A DNA stretch of 14,632 nt from Jeotgalicoccus sp036782755 (lineage in GTDB: Bacteria > Bacillota > Bacilli > Staphylococcales > Salinicoccaceae), in contig DAIPYL010000040.1 in the NCBI GenBank assembly GCA_036782755.1, positions 1 through 14,632 of the forward strand. The letters run 5' to 3'. The notes beneath the pieces were generated by a model. The model was not told the DNA's origin. It searched no databases and worked only from the letters and a program-made list of their open reading frames with translations. Shown piece by piece: positions 1 through 6,327 of the stretch (position 1 is its first letter; every line of letters starts with the position of its first letter). Both the position numbers and the translations under genes were made by a program.

Positions 1-887
1 TCAATATCGGCAGCACGCATATTCGCTTTTATCTGCTCACCTTTTTTCGCACCCGGAATAATTACGTCAAGCGATGGTCGTGTTAAATAAAATGCGAGCA
101 CCAGCTGTGCCACGTCTTCATCGTATTTCTTCGCGAGCTCTTTTAATTTTTCTATTTTTTGAAGGTTATCTTTAAACTGGTCCCCCTGATAGAACGGCAG
201 TTTCGCACGCAGATCTTCGAATTCTGTATTCTCGTCATACTTCCCTGCAAGTAACCCTGCCGCCAGCGGGAAGTAAGGAATAAATGTAATTTTATTCGCT
301 GAAGTATAATCCAGCATCTCTTTTTCCGCTTCACGGTTTAACAGATTGTATTCATTCTGTATTACGTCGACATGATTATTCTTGTTCGCTTCAGCCAGCT
401 GTTCGACTGTAAAGTTCGACACGCCGATTGCTTTGATTTTACCTTGTTCTTTCATTTCATAAAGCGCCTCGACCGCTTCATCTTTCGGTGTCTCTTCATC
501 CGGTTTATGAATGTAGAACAAATCGATATATTTAGTCTGAAGTCTGTCCAGCGCATCGTCCACTGCCTGTTTTAAAAACTCCGGCGAGTTATCGATGACC
601 ATGTCGCCGTTCTCCAGTTCACGCTGTGCGGCTTTGGTTGCAATGACCACATCTTCTCTTTTATATTCTTTCAGCACCTCGCCGATTAATTCTTCAGAAC
701 GTTTCGGACCGTAAATAAATGCCGTATCGAGCATGGTCACACCTGCATCAACAGCATCTCTTACCGTCTGTTTGCCTTCTTCTTCATTAACGTCACCATA
801 TAAATTATAACCGCCGACGAAATTTGCGCCGAGAGCGATTGGATGTACTATAATTCCCGATTTGCCGAGTTCAACTAAATCTGTCAT
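1..887 (-). CDS. Aldo/keto reductase, IolS-like (3' end outside window)
   Basis: NAD(P)H-dependent aldo/keto reductase of the TIM-barrel AKR superfamily, probably cytosolic; the substrate is unknown. About 295 codons are visible, and the frame runs off the window at its C-terminal end (family members are about 310 aa). The start is the ATG at 887, preceded by GGAGG with 8 nt spacing; the ATG at 894 is too close to that Shine-Dalgarno. The likely catalytic tetrad is visible: Asp54 and Tyr59 in LDTAFIYG, Lys85 in IATK, His127 in FYIH. The N-terminal LGKSG and ALGANFVGGYNLYG segments and the later IPYFPLAAGLLAGKY and IIPGAKK segments resemble Bacillus IolS (AKR11 group) from memory. It is divergent from fda across a 152-nt spacer, so the two may share regulatory DNA. 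No inositol genes are in view, so an inositol role cannot be inferred. Confidence 0.9.
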   Translation of the reverse strand, partial: MTDLVELGKSGIIVHPIALGANFVGGYNLYGDVNEEEGKQTVRDAVDAGVTMLDTAFIYGPKRSEELIGEVLKEYKREDVVIATKAAQRELENGDMVIDNSPEFLKQAVDDALDRLQTKYIDLFYIHKPDEETPKDEAVEALYEMKEQGKIKAIGVSNFTVEQLAEANKNNHVDVIQNEYNLLNREAEKEMLDYTSANKITFIPYFPLAAGLLAGKYDENTEFEDLRAKLPFYQGDQFKDNLQKIEKLKELAKKYDEDVAQLVLAFYLTRPSLDVIIPGAKKGEQIKANMRAADI

Positions 888-917
888 TTTCCATACCTCC
901 TGATATTAAACACATTA

Positions 918-946
918 AATATCTTTCCTTTTCATCAATACGTCAA
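918..946 (-). promoter_or_regulatory. Predicted promoter of the aldo/keto reductase gene
   Basis: Read on the minus strand, TTGACG (941-946) is followed after 17 nt by GATATT (918-923). This is a reasonable sigma-A match lying 31 nt upstream of the ATG at 887. The assignment is by consensus only. Confidence 0.45.
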
Positions 947-961
947 ACATATCGGCGTATT
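937..961. repeat. Imperfect inverted repeat over the reductase -35 region
   Basis: AATACGTC (937-944) and GGCGTATT (954-961) form an inverted repeat with one mismatch and a 9-nt spacer. The left arm overlaps the predicted -35 box of the reductase gene, so it could be an operator. No regulator family is assigned. Confidence 0.3.
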
Positions 962-973
962 ATGCATAAAGCC

Positions 974-1002
974 TTGCAGTAAAGCGCTTTTTTTAGGATA
1001 CT
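974..1002 (+). promoter_or_regulatory. Predicted promoter of fda
   Basis: TTGCAG (974-979) is followed after 17 nt by GATACT (997-1002), about 38 nt upstream of the fda start codon. The match is moderate, and TAGGAT (994-999) is an alternative -10. The spacer contains the cre-like palindrome. Confidence 0.4.
979..992. promoter_or_regulatory. cre-like element (possible CcpA site) within the fda promoter
   Basis: The centre is the perfect palindrome AAAGCGCTTT (981-990), lying between the predicted -35 and -10 of fda. Against the Gram-positive cre consensus TGWAARCGYTWNCW the 14-mer matches the whole core but misses the leading TG and the C near the end (11 of 14). Carbon-catabolite control of a glycolytic aldolase would be plausible. 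The position inside the promoter would predict repression if CcpA binds. Confidence 0.4.
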
Positions 1003-1039
1003 AGAAGAGAGTGGAAAACTATTTAAGGAGTGTTTTTTA

Positions 1040-1930
1040 ATGAATCAGGAGCAACTTGAAAAAGTAAAACAGGGTAATGGTTTTATTGCCGCACTTGACC
1101 AGAGTGGCGGAAGTACACCGAAAGCTTTAAAAGCATATGGTGTTAACGAAGATCAGTACTCTAACGAAGATGAGATGTTCGATCTGGTACATGAAATGCG
1201 TTCACGTATCGTAACGTCACCTTCATTCACTTCTGACAAAGTTCTCGGTGCAATTCTTTTCGAACAGACAATGGACCGTGAAGTAGAAGGACAGTACACT
1301 GGTGATTATTTAGCTGATAAAGGTATCGTGCCATTCCTGAAAGTCGACAAAGGACTTGCGGACGTGGAAAACGGTGTTCAGCTTATGAAACCTATGCCGG
1401 ATCTTGAGGATTTATTAGCACGTGCAAACGACCGTCACATCTTCGGTACAAAAATGCGTTCTAACGTTCTTTCTGCAAACAAAGAAGGAATTACTGCAGT
1501 TGTTGAACAGCAGTTTGAAGTTGGTAAACAAATCATCGCTGCAGGACTTGTACCGATTATCGAGCCTGAAGTAAGCATCAATGCTGAAGACAAAGAGCAG
1601 ATCGAAGAAATCCTGAGAGATGCAATCCTGGAAGAATTAAACGGTCTGAGTGAAGATGAGCTTGTAATGCTGAAACTTACAATTCCAACTGTACCTAACC
1701 TGTACAAAGAACTTGTTGATCACCCGAACGTGATTCGTGTAGTTGCACTGTCAGGCGGATACACCAGAACTGAAGCAAACAACTTATTAAAACAAAATGA
1801 TGGTATTATCGCGAGCTTCTCACGTGCACTTTCAAGCGACTTAAACGCAGATCAGTCTGCTGAAGAGTTTGACAGCAAACTAGCTGAAGCAATCGATTCT
1901 ATCTACGACGCGTCAATAAATAAAAAATAA
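1040..1930 (+). CDS. fda: Class I fructose-bisphosphate aldolase
   Basis: Cytosolic glycolytic/gluconeogenic enzyme that interconverts fructose 1,6-bisphosphate with glyceraldehyde 3-phosphate and dihydroxyacetone phosphate through a Schiff base, without metal. The 296-aa length equals that of the staphylococcal Fda proteins, and the sequence reads as a close homologue throughout (e.g. FIAALDQSGGSTPKALK near the N-terminus and a SIYDAS C-terminus). The Schiff-base lysine is Lys212 in VMLKLTIPT, and the acid/base Glu175 lies in VPIIEPEV; residue roles are from memory of the family. The start is set by AAGGAG (1025-1030) with 9 nt spacing. A terminator-like palindrome follows 10 nt after the stop, then pncA on the same strand. 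A cre-like site in the promoter suggests sugar-dependent control. Confidence 0.97.
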   Translation: MNQEQLEKVKQGNGFIAALDQSGGSTPKALKAYGVNEDQYSNEDEMFDLVHEMRSRIVTSPSFTSDKVLGAILFEQTMDREVEGQYTGDYLADKGIVPFLKVDKGLADVENGVQLMKPMPDLEDLLARANDRHIFGTKMRSNVLSANKEGITAVVEQQFEVGKQIIAAGLVPIIEPEVSINAEDKEQIEEILRDAILEELNGLSEDELVMLKLTIPTVPNLYKELVDHPNVIRVVALSGGYTRTEANNLLKQNDGIIASFSRALSSDLNADQSAEEFDSKLAEAIDSIYDASINKK

Positions 1931-1940
1931 TTAATACTGA

Positions 1941-1967
1941 AGACAATGGCATGCCATTGTCTTTTTT
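1941..1967 (+). terminator. Terminator/attenuator between fda and pncA
   Basis: Positions 1941-1962 are a perfect 22-bp palindrome (AGACAATGGCA followed by its exact reverse complement), ending in a six-T run at 1962-1967. This fits a Rho-independent terminator for fda. It ends only 3 nt before the pncA Shine-Dalgarno (1971-1975), so it may act as a partial terminator. Confidence 0.8.
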
Positions 1968-1984
1968 CTAAGGGGTAATTATTT

Positions 1985-2530
1985 ATGAAAGCACTGCTTA
2001 ATATCGACTATACTTACGACTTTGTCGCTAAAGACGGGAAGCTGACTGCCGGTGAACCTGCACAAAAATTGCACGACTGCATTGTGAACGTCACACGCGA
2101 ATTTATTGTTAATGGTGATTATACGATTTTTGCGATTGACGCTCATGAAGAAGACGATAAGTATCACCCTGAAACAAAACTGTTTCCGCCGCATAACATT
2201 ATCGGCACAAGCGGCCGTGATCTGTACGGAGAACTTGAAACGCTGTATCAGGAAAACAAAGAGAAGAAAAATATTTATTACACAGATAAAACACGCTACT
2301 CCGCTTTTGCGGGAACAGACGTCGAACAGCGTTTGAGAGCACGCGGAATTACTGAAATCCATTTAGTCGGCGTATGTACCGATATTTGTATTCTTCATAC
2401 CGCGATTGATGCATATAACAAAGGCTTTAATATCGTGATTCACAAAGACGGTGTCTCAAGCTTTAACCACGATGCACATGAAGTGGCACTTCAGCACTTT
2501 AAAAACTCGCTGGGTGCTGAAATTATATAA
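1985..2530 (+). CDS. pncA: Nicotinamidase (isochorismatase-family cysteine hydrolase)
   Basis: Hydrolyses nicotinamide to nicotinic acid and ammonia for NAD salvage in the cytosol; homologues also activate pyrazinamide. The 181-aa length is typical. The catalytic triad is visible as Asp8 (LNIDYTYDF), Lys102 (TDKTRY) and Cys135 (GVCTDICILHTA). The usual metal ligands are Asp52 and His54 (IDAH), Glu63 and His70 (HPETKLFPPH). The HPETKLFPPHNI and HTAIDAYN segments read like streptococcal and staphylococcal nicotinamidases. The start is supported by AGGGG with 9 nt spacing. No separate promoter is apparent: the fda terminator palindrome almost touches its ribosome binding site. Its mRNA therefore probably comes from readthrough of fda or from a promoter inside the fda 3' end. 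Confidence 0.93.
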   Translation: MKALLNIDYTYDFVAKDGKLTAGEPAQKLHDCIVNVTREFIVNGDYTIFAIDAHEEDDKYHPETKLFPPHNIIGTSGRDLYGELETLYQENKEKKNIYYTDKTRYSAFAGTDVEQRLRARGITEIHLVGVCTDICILHTAIDAYNKGFNIVIHKDGVSSFNHDAHEVALQHFKNSLGAEII

Positions 2531-2540
2531 ATTTACTCGG

Positions 2541-2568
2541 AGCCGGGACATTTCGTCCCGGCTTTTTT
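2541..2568 (+). terminator. Rho-independent terminator after pncA
   Basis: A perfect 9-bp stem (AGCCGGGAC at 2541-2549 with GTCCCGGCT at 2555-2563) closes a 5-nt loop and runs into a T-tract at 2563-2568. It begins 10 nt after the pncA stop codon. Confidence 0.93.
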
Positions 2569-2573
2569 GCTTG

Positions 2574-2673
2574 NNNNNNNNNNNNNNNNNNNNNNNNNNN
2601 NNNNNNNNNNNNNNNNNNNNNNNNNNNNNNNNNNNNNNNNNNNNNNNNNNNNNNNNNNNNNNNNNNNNNNNNN
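2574..2673. other. Assembly gap (100 N)
   Basis: Exactly 100 undetermined bases, the usual placeholder for a gap of unknown length. It separates the pncA terminator from a repeated motif on the right flank. Both flanks are intergenic, so no known gene is clearly interrupted, but missing genes cannot be excluded. Confidence 0.98.
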
Positions 2674-2727
2674 TTGCGGAGCAAACGCTCTTACTCGGGA
2701 ATGACAGCTTCTCATTGCGGAGCAAAC
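2674..2727. repeat. 41-bp direct repeat at the right edge of gap 1
   Basis: TTGCGGAGCAAAC occurs at 2674-2686 and again at 2715-2727, a period of 41 bp. So one full 41-bp unit and the first 13 bp of a second are visible, and the first copy begins exactly where the N block ends. The motif contains the small inverted repeat TTGC-GGA-GCAA. The likely reading is a tandem or dispersed intergenic repeat that broke the assembly. It is not coding and no CRISPR spacing is present. Confidence 0.65.
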
Positions 2728-2729
2728 AG

Positions 2730-2757
2730 AAAAAACAGGCACTCCCCGAGGAGTGCC
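2730..2757 (-). terminator. Rho-independent terminator of the PLD-family gene
   Basis: Minus-strand transcript: the stem GGCACTCC/GGAGTGCC (2750-2757 with 2738-2745) encloses a 4-nt loop and is followed, after TG, by six U's (A-run 2730-2735). It lies 9 nt past the stop codon at 2767. Confidence 0.9.
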
Positions 2758-2766
2758 CGCCCTTTT

Positions 2767-4209
2767 TTAAAACGTCGATAATCCAGTTGCTTCCTGTACT
2801 CTGTACAGAATTGTTTTCAGCATCGATTCTTCTGCTTCTTCTTCATAGTCCAGCGTGTATTCTGCACCGTCATTTGTCCAAAGTCTGTTGAAGTATCTGG
2901 TAATTTCCTCTGCAAATTCGCTGTCGCCCGGTGCCGTAATCAGTACGTTTGTCTCCAGATTATAATCATCGAGATTTCGCCTCGTAAAGTTTGCAGAGCC
3001 GCCGTTGAAAATTAATTTATCTCCTGTTTCCAGCATGATAAATTTCGAGTGATACTGTTCCCCGCTCGATTTATACCAGCGGATATTCGCTGGTGTTTCG
3101 TAACTCATCAATTCATCGGCTACCGGTCTGTTCGGCACACCATTCTTCTCATTGCCGAATGCATCCTGGTTAATATCAAGTATCATATTCATCTCGACAC
3201 CGCGGTCGAGTGCCTCTTTAAATGCTTCGATGATATCTCTGTCCGACAGATAAAATAACCCGATACTTAATGTATCATCAGCTTCAGCACTGTTAACCAT
3301 CTCAAGAATATTGTCTTTAATTTTCTCCTCCGTGATCAGCTGTACAGTGTACAACCCTTCACCGTTTTCAGTTTTCTCAGGAAGTTTATCGGCAAAGTCA
3401 CTGAATACCCGCGTATTGCCGCCGCTGAAGTTCACTACTGCACGTTCACTTTCCAGCAGATCATAAAGGATATCTCCGCTCAGCTTTATTGCAATGTTCG
3501 AGTGGTGCACACTCGCGTCATGCGGATTCGCTGACATTACGAGACCGTTCTTTTCATTGATAATCAGTTTTCTGTGATTGGCTTTAAAGTTCAGCATCGA
3601 TAAGTAGGAACGGATATTCACTTCCGGCCCCTGCGGTCTTAAAACATTCATCATCCACTGATCTTCAGAGGTCCCGAACCATTGGAAATACGTTCTGTAA
3701 AATCCTGAGTACAGCGGACTCGAATCACGGAGTTTTGACAGATCAGTAAATATGACTTCTATGCCTGCTTCCTTCAGCTCATTAATATGAGGCGGCATAT
3801 ATGTATCGTAGAACGTATTAATTCCATCTGTTATAAAAATAATCTCCATATCCGGATTCTCAAGCTTCTTAGCTGTCAGTTTATCCGTTAAATTTTGGGA
3901 TAATGGCGGGAAATCAAGCGTCTCATGATTGTAGTCATCGTTAAATAAAAACATATCAATAACCAGAAACTCTTGTGCTTCATCAATCATCGTATACACT
4001 TCTTCAAAGATTTCCTGTTCCTGTGTAATTCCGCCATCATTATTTTTATATGTAAGGTCGTATAAAAACGCTGCGTCATCTGTCAGATATTCTTCAGACT
4101 CGTACGATACACCCGCAGGCACCGGCATAAAGTAACGCACACCGGAAACGGCGAGAGGTATAAGCATTAATGCTGCAAAAATAATCAGAAAAAGATATCG
4201 TTTTTTCAT
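2767..4209 (-). CDS. Membrane-anchored phospholipase D-family protein
   Basis: A 480-aa protein with two phospholipase-D-type half-domains, a fold used by cardiolipin synthases and other phosphodiesterases. Residues 1-28 are a positively charged start plus a hydrophobic stretch (LFLIIFAALMLIPLAVSGV), giving a signal anchor or signal peptide, so the enzyme part is probably extracytoplasmic. HKD motif 1 is His212-Arg-Lys214, followed by SAN (226-228). Motif 2 is His387-Ser-Lys389, followed by GGSANFT (403-409) and RRNLDDYNLE. In both motifs the eighth position carries Glu (219 and 394) where the canonical HxKxxxxD has Asp. The start ATG has GAGGTGG just upstream. Substrate is unknown: a phospholipid-transferring or hydrolysing activity is possible but not shown. 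It is monocistronic, divergent from the rluA-type gene, and ends in its own terminator. Confidence 0.85.
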   Translation of the reverse strand: MKKRYLFLIIFAALMLIPLAVSGVRYFMPVPAGVSYESEEYLTDDAAFLYDLTYKNNDGGITQEQEIFEEVYTMIDEAQEFLVIDMFLFNDDYNHETLDFPPLSQNLTDKLTAKKLENPDMEIIFITDGINTFYDTYMPPHINELKEAGIEVIFTDLSKLRDSSPLYSGFYRTYFQWFGTSEDQWMMNVLRPQGPEVNIRSYLSMLNFKANHRKLIINEKNGLVMSANPHDASVHHSNIAIKLSGDILYDLLESERAVVNFSGGNTRVFSDFADKLPEKTENGEGLYTVQLITEEKIKDNILEMVNSAEADDTLSIGLFYLSDRDIIEAFKEALDRGVEMNMILDINQDAFGNEKNGVPNRPVADELMSYETPANIRWYKSSGEQYHSKFIMLETGDKLIFNGGSANFTRRNLDDYNLETNVLITAPGDSEFAEEITRYFNRLWTNDGAEYTLDYEEEAEESMLKTILYRVQEATGLSTF

Positions 4210-4222
4210 TATCCACCTCTGT

Positions 4223-4239
4223 AATTAATAGTATTAATT
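4223..4239. repeat. Perfect interrupted palindrome in the PLD gene leader
   Basis: AATTAATA (4223-4230), G, then TATTAATT (4232-4239) form a perfect 8+1+8 palindrome 14 nt upstream of the PLD gene's ATG. A possible -10 for that gene, TAGAAT on the minus strand (4253-4258), lies just upstream of it, which would place the palindrome in the early transcribed region. It could be an operator, or simply chance in A+T-rich DNA. Confidence 0.35.
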
Positions 4240-4301
4240 TACACTTTTCTCTATTCTATCAAAGAAACATTACGAAAGTGATAAGATATTTTCAGTATAG
4301 A

Positions 4302-4310
4302 TGGTATAAT
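4302..4310 (+). promoter_or_regulatory. Extended -10 promoter of the rluA-type/NRDE/queT operon
   Basis: TGG followed by a perfect TATAAT (4305-4310) makes an extended -10 element 31 nt upstream of the GTG start. No good -35 is seen, as is usual for extended -10 promoters. It is the only clear promoter before the three plus-strand genes. Confidence 0.65.
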
Positions 4311-4340
4311 ATAACTTACGAATTTTAAGGAGTGAAATGT

Positions 4341-5018
4341 GTGAATATTAATGTATTGTACGAAGATAACCATTTACTCATTGTCGATAAGCCGGTTAAC
4401 ATCCCTGTCCAGGAAGACAGTTCAGAAGATAAAGACTTATTAACTATGTTAAAGGAATATATTAAAGAGAAATACAATAAACCCGGTGCGGTTTATTTAG
4501 GGCTGGTACACAGACTGGACCGTCCCGTCGGCGGTGCTGTAGTGTTTGCCAAAACTTCAAAAGCAGCAGCAAGACTGTCAAATGAAGTCAGACTGCAAAA
4601 CTTTGACCGCCAGTATCACGCTGTAGTCGAGAATCACCTCGACCAGAAAAAGGGTACTTTAACGAACCACTTATTTAAAGACGCGAAGAAAAACATCTCG
4701 AAAGTCGTTCATAAAAACCACCGCGGTTCAAAAATGGCCAAACTGGATTATGAAACAGTTGGAGAAAACAGCAGGTATTCACTTGTAAAAGTTAACCTTC
4801 ATACGGGACGTTCTCACCAGATCCGTGTTCAGCTGTCGCATTTCGGACACCCGCTGTTCGGCGATCAGAAATATAACAAGAATGCTAAAGTCGGTCAGCA
4901 GATTGCACTTTACTCAACTTACCTGCGCATTAAACATCCTACGAAAGATGAGTACGTGGAAGTACACTGCAATCCGCCGGAAACATTCCCGTGGAGTGAT
5001 TTTAATGTGTCTTATTAA
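4341..5018 (+). CDS. RluA-family RNA pseudouridine synthase
   Basis: Converts uridine to pseudouridine in RNA; the target (rRNA or tRNA) cannot be told from sequence. The 225-aa protein is the catalytic domain alone, with no S4 RNA-binding domain at the N-terminus. The catalytic Asp60 lies in the motif VHRLDRPVGG, a variant of HRLDRxTSG. Downstream, KVNLHTGRSHQIRVQLSHFGHPLFGDQKY is the typical conserved RluA block (broken here only to name it). The start is taken as GTG at 4341 because AAGGAG (4327-4332) lies 8 nt before it; the in-frame GTG at 4332 overlaps that Shine-Dalgarno and is rejected. The next gene's start lies inside its last codons, which indicates translational coupling. Confidence 0.9.
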   Translation: MNINVLYEDNHLLIVDKPVNIPVQEDSSEDKDLLTMLKEYIKEKYNKPGAVYLGLVHRLDRPVGGAVVFAKTSKAAARLSNEVRLQNFDRQYHAVVENHLDQKKGTLTNHLFKDAKKNISKVVHKNHRGSKMAKLDYETVGENSRYSLVKVNLHTGRSHQIRVQLSHFGHPLFGDQKYNKNAKVGQQIALYSTYLRIKHPTKDEYVEVHCNPPETFPWSDFNVSY

Positions 5019-5778
5019 TTTTAATATCGGTTCGCATGATAAATATAAAATGATTATCGCAGCAAATCGCGATGAATTCTATTCACGCCCCACTGCACCT
5101 GTGCATTATTGGGAAGATCATCCGAATATTTTAGGCGGCCGCGATTTAAAAGCACAAGGCACCTGGCTCGCAGTATCAAAATCAGGTAAAATAGGTGCAT
5201 TGACTAATATCCGCACACCTGAGGAAATGACGGCGGAAGCTAAAAAGTCGCGCGGTGAACTCGTCGTTAACTATCTGCTTTCAAAAAAAAGTCCAAAGGA
5301 GTATTTAACTGCTCTGGCAGGTCACAGCAGTGATTATGCCGGATTTAATCTGCTTACAGGCACTCCGGATGAACTTTACTATATGAACAATTACGATAAC
5401 AAAATCTCACGCGTTACTGACGGTACACACGGTTTATCGAATGAGTACCTCGATACGCCGTGGCCTAAAGTCGTTATCGGAAAAGAACAGCTGGATAAAG
5501 TTATATCGGAAGACGACATAGATATCGATGCATTATTCAGCCTGCTCCGTATTGATACGAAAGCAGCAGATGATATTGTGCAGCAGACCGGTGTTGATGC
5601 CGGGCTGGAAAAGAAATTATCACCGCTGTTTATCGACATTCCGGATTTTGATTACGGCACACGATGTTCCACTGTCGTGCTTGTCGACCGTCAGAATAAT
5701 ATTACACTGATTGAACGCACGTTTAAAAACGGTGTTGAAACCGGTGAAATAACAGAAACGATATCAGTCAATAAATAA
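5005..5778 (+). CDS. NRDE (TANGO2)-family protein
   Basis: A 257-aa member of the NRDE/TANGO2 family. The family name-giving motif NRDE is at residues 21-24, preceded by MCLINF at the start and followed by GGRD (44-47) and, near the C-terminus, YGTRCSTVVLV. Cys2 would become the N-terminal residue after Met removal, as in Ntn-type hydrolase folds. Biochemical function in bacteria is unsettled; animal relatives are linked to heme trafficking and lipid metabolism, so I assign no reaction. The ATG at 5005 is chosen because it gives the conserved MCLI N-terminus and has GGAG with 8 nt spacing. The in-frame start at 4825 would add 60 residues that are only the shadow of the upstream gene. It overlaps the pseudouridine synthase gene by 14 nt. 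Confidence 0.88.
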   Translation: MCLINFNIGSHDKYKMIIAANRDEFYSRPTAPVHYWEDHPNILGGRDLKAQGTWLAVSKSGKIGALTNIRTPEEMTAEAKKSRGELVVNYLLSKKSPKEYLTALAGHSSDYAGFNLLTGTPDELYYMNNYDNKISRVTDGTHGLSNEYLDTPWPKVVIGKEQLDKVISEDDIDIDALFSLLRIDTKAADDIVQQTGVDAGLEKKLSPLFIDIPDFDYGTRCSTVVLVDRQNNITLIERTFKNGVETGEITETISVNK

Positions 5779-5782
5779 AAAA

Positions 5783-5819
5783 ACAGGTTCGCAAACTCCC
5801 TGTCAAAAAAACTAAGGAG
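5783..5819 (+). promoter_or_regulatory. Class I preQ1 riboswitch controlling queT
   Basis: The P1 stem ACAGG (5783-5787)/CCTGT (5799-5803) encloses a loop beginning TTCGC, followed by an A-rich tail ending ACTAA (5811-5815). The order and spacing match the class I preQ1 aptamer as known from the Bacillus queC leader (GGTTC after the 5' stem strand, CCC in the 3' side, then AAAAAACTAA). The tail runs directly into the Shine-Dalgarno AAGGAG (5814-5819), so ligand binding would most simply hide the ribosome binding site and shut off translation. No terminator T-run lies between aptamer and gene, which supports translational control. It begins 4 nt after the upstream stop codon. Confidence 0.9.
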
Positions 5820-5829
5820 AAGACGCAAT

Positions 5830-6279
5830 ATGAACATTAGAGACATGGCGATTAACGGTGTCCTGGCGGCAGTTTATGTCGCTCTTACTGTTATCAATCC
5901 GATTGGCACAGGAGCTATTCAGTTCAGAATAAGTGAAATGCTCTGTGTCATTCCATTTTTCAACCGCAAATATATCGCAGGTATGATTCTTGGAGTCGGA
6001 ATCGCAAATATTTTCTCAAGCCTCGGCTTAATCGACGTCATCGTCGGCGTAACTATATCGGTTATCGCTTATTCATTAAGTTACTTTATAAAAAACGTCT
6101 GGGTAAATGCATTGCAGTACAGCGTGCTTGCAGGCCTGTTCGTCGGTCTGGCGCTGTATTTAGTACTCGGCCTGCCATACTGGTTCAGTGCAGCAACAGT
6201 TGGACTGTCAACGCTGATTACTACATTTATCGGTACGTTTATATTTAAAAAGATCGGCCATAAAATATTGCCGGAATAA
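5830..6279 (+). CDS. queT: Queuosine-precursor transporter, ECF S-component
   Basis: A 149-aa integral membrane protein of the QueT family, the substrate-binding S-component that works with a shared energy-coupling-factor module to import a queuosine precursor such as preQ1 or preQ0. The hydrophobic segments span most of the protein, about five to six helices (for example residues 9-25, 44-65, 67-85, 97-115 and 118-140). The early FRISEMLCVIPFF stretch is characteristic. The preQ1 riboswitch directly upstream independently supports the assignment. AAGGAG lies 10 nt before the ATG and overlaps the aptamer end. No ECF ATPase or T-component gene is in the window, so these are presumably encoded elsewhere. 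It is probably the last gene of the operon. Confidence 0.93.
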   Translation: MNIRDMAINGVLAAVYVALTVINPIGTGAIQFRISEMLCVIPFFNRKYIAGMILGVGIANIFSSLGLIDVIVGVTISVIAYSLSYFIKNVWVNALQYSVLAGLFVGLALYLVLGLPYWFSAATVGLSTLITTFIGTFIFKKIGHKILPE

Positions 6280-6315
6280 AAAATACGCCCCCGCATTAGC
6301 GGAGGCGTATTTTTT
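6278..6315. terminator. Bidirectional terminator between queT and the triple-Rid gene
   Basis: A long hairpin pairs the A-run plus TACGCC (6284-6289) and CCGC (6291-6294) with GCGG (6299-6302) and GGCGTA (6304-6309) plus a T-run, with one internal mismatch and an ATTA loop. A/T tracts on both sides make it functional in both directions for two convergent genes. Confidence 0.92.
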
Positions 6316-6327
6316 ATATCATAATTA

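Noticed and set aside
372..575. Open frame on the plus strand inside the aldo/keto reductase gene
   Set aside because: It is antisense to a well-conserved protein, has no ribosome binding site and no recognisable features.
2674..2727. CRISPR-like repeat
   Set aside because: Only two copies of a 13-nt motif at a 41-nt period are visible, the motif is too short for a CRISPR repeat, and no cas genes are present.
2451..2891. Open frame spanning gap 1
   Set aside because: It is open only because N's do not give stop codons; it overlaps the end of pncA and the terminators in another frame.
4332..4340. Upstream GTG start for the pseudouridine synthase gene
   Set aside because: This codon lies within the Shine-Dalgarno AAGGAG-TG; the GTG at 4341 has proper spacing.
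4825..5004. 60-residue N-terminal extension of the NRDE protein
   Set aside because: It is the shadow frame of the pseudouridine synthase gene; the conserved N-terminus MCLI starts at 5005 with its own ribosome binding site.
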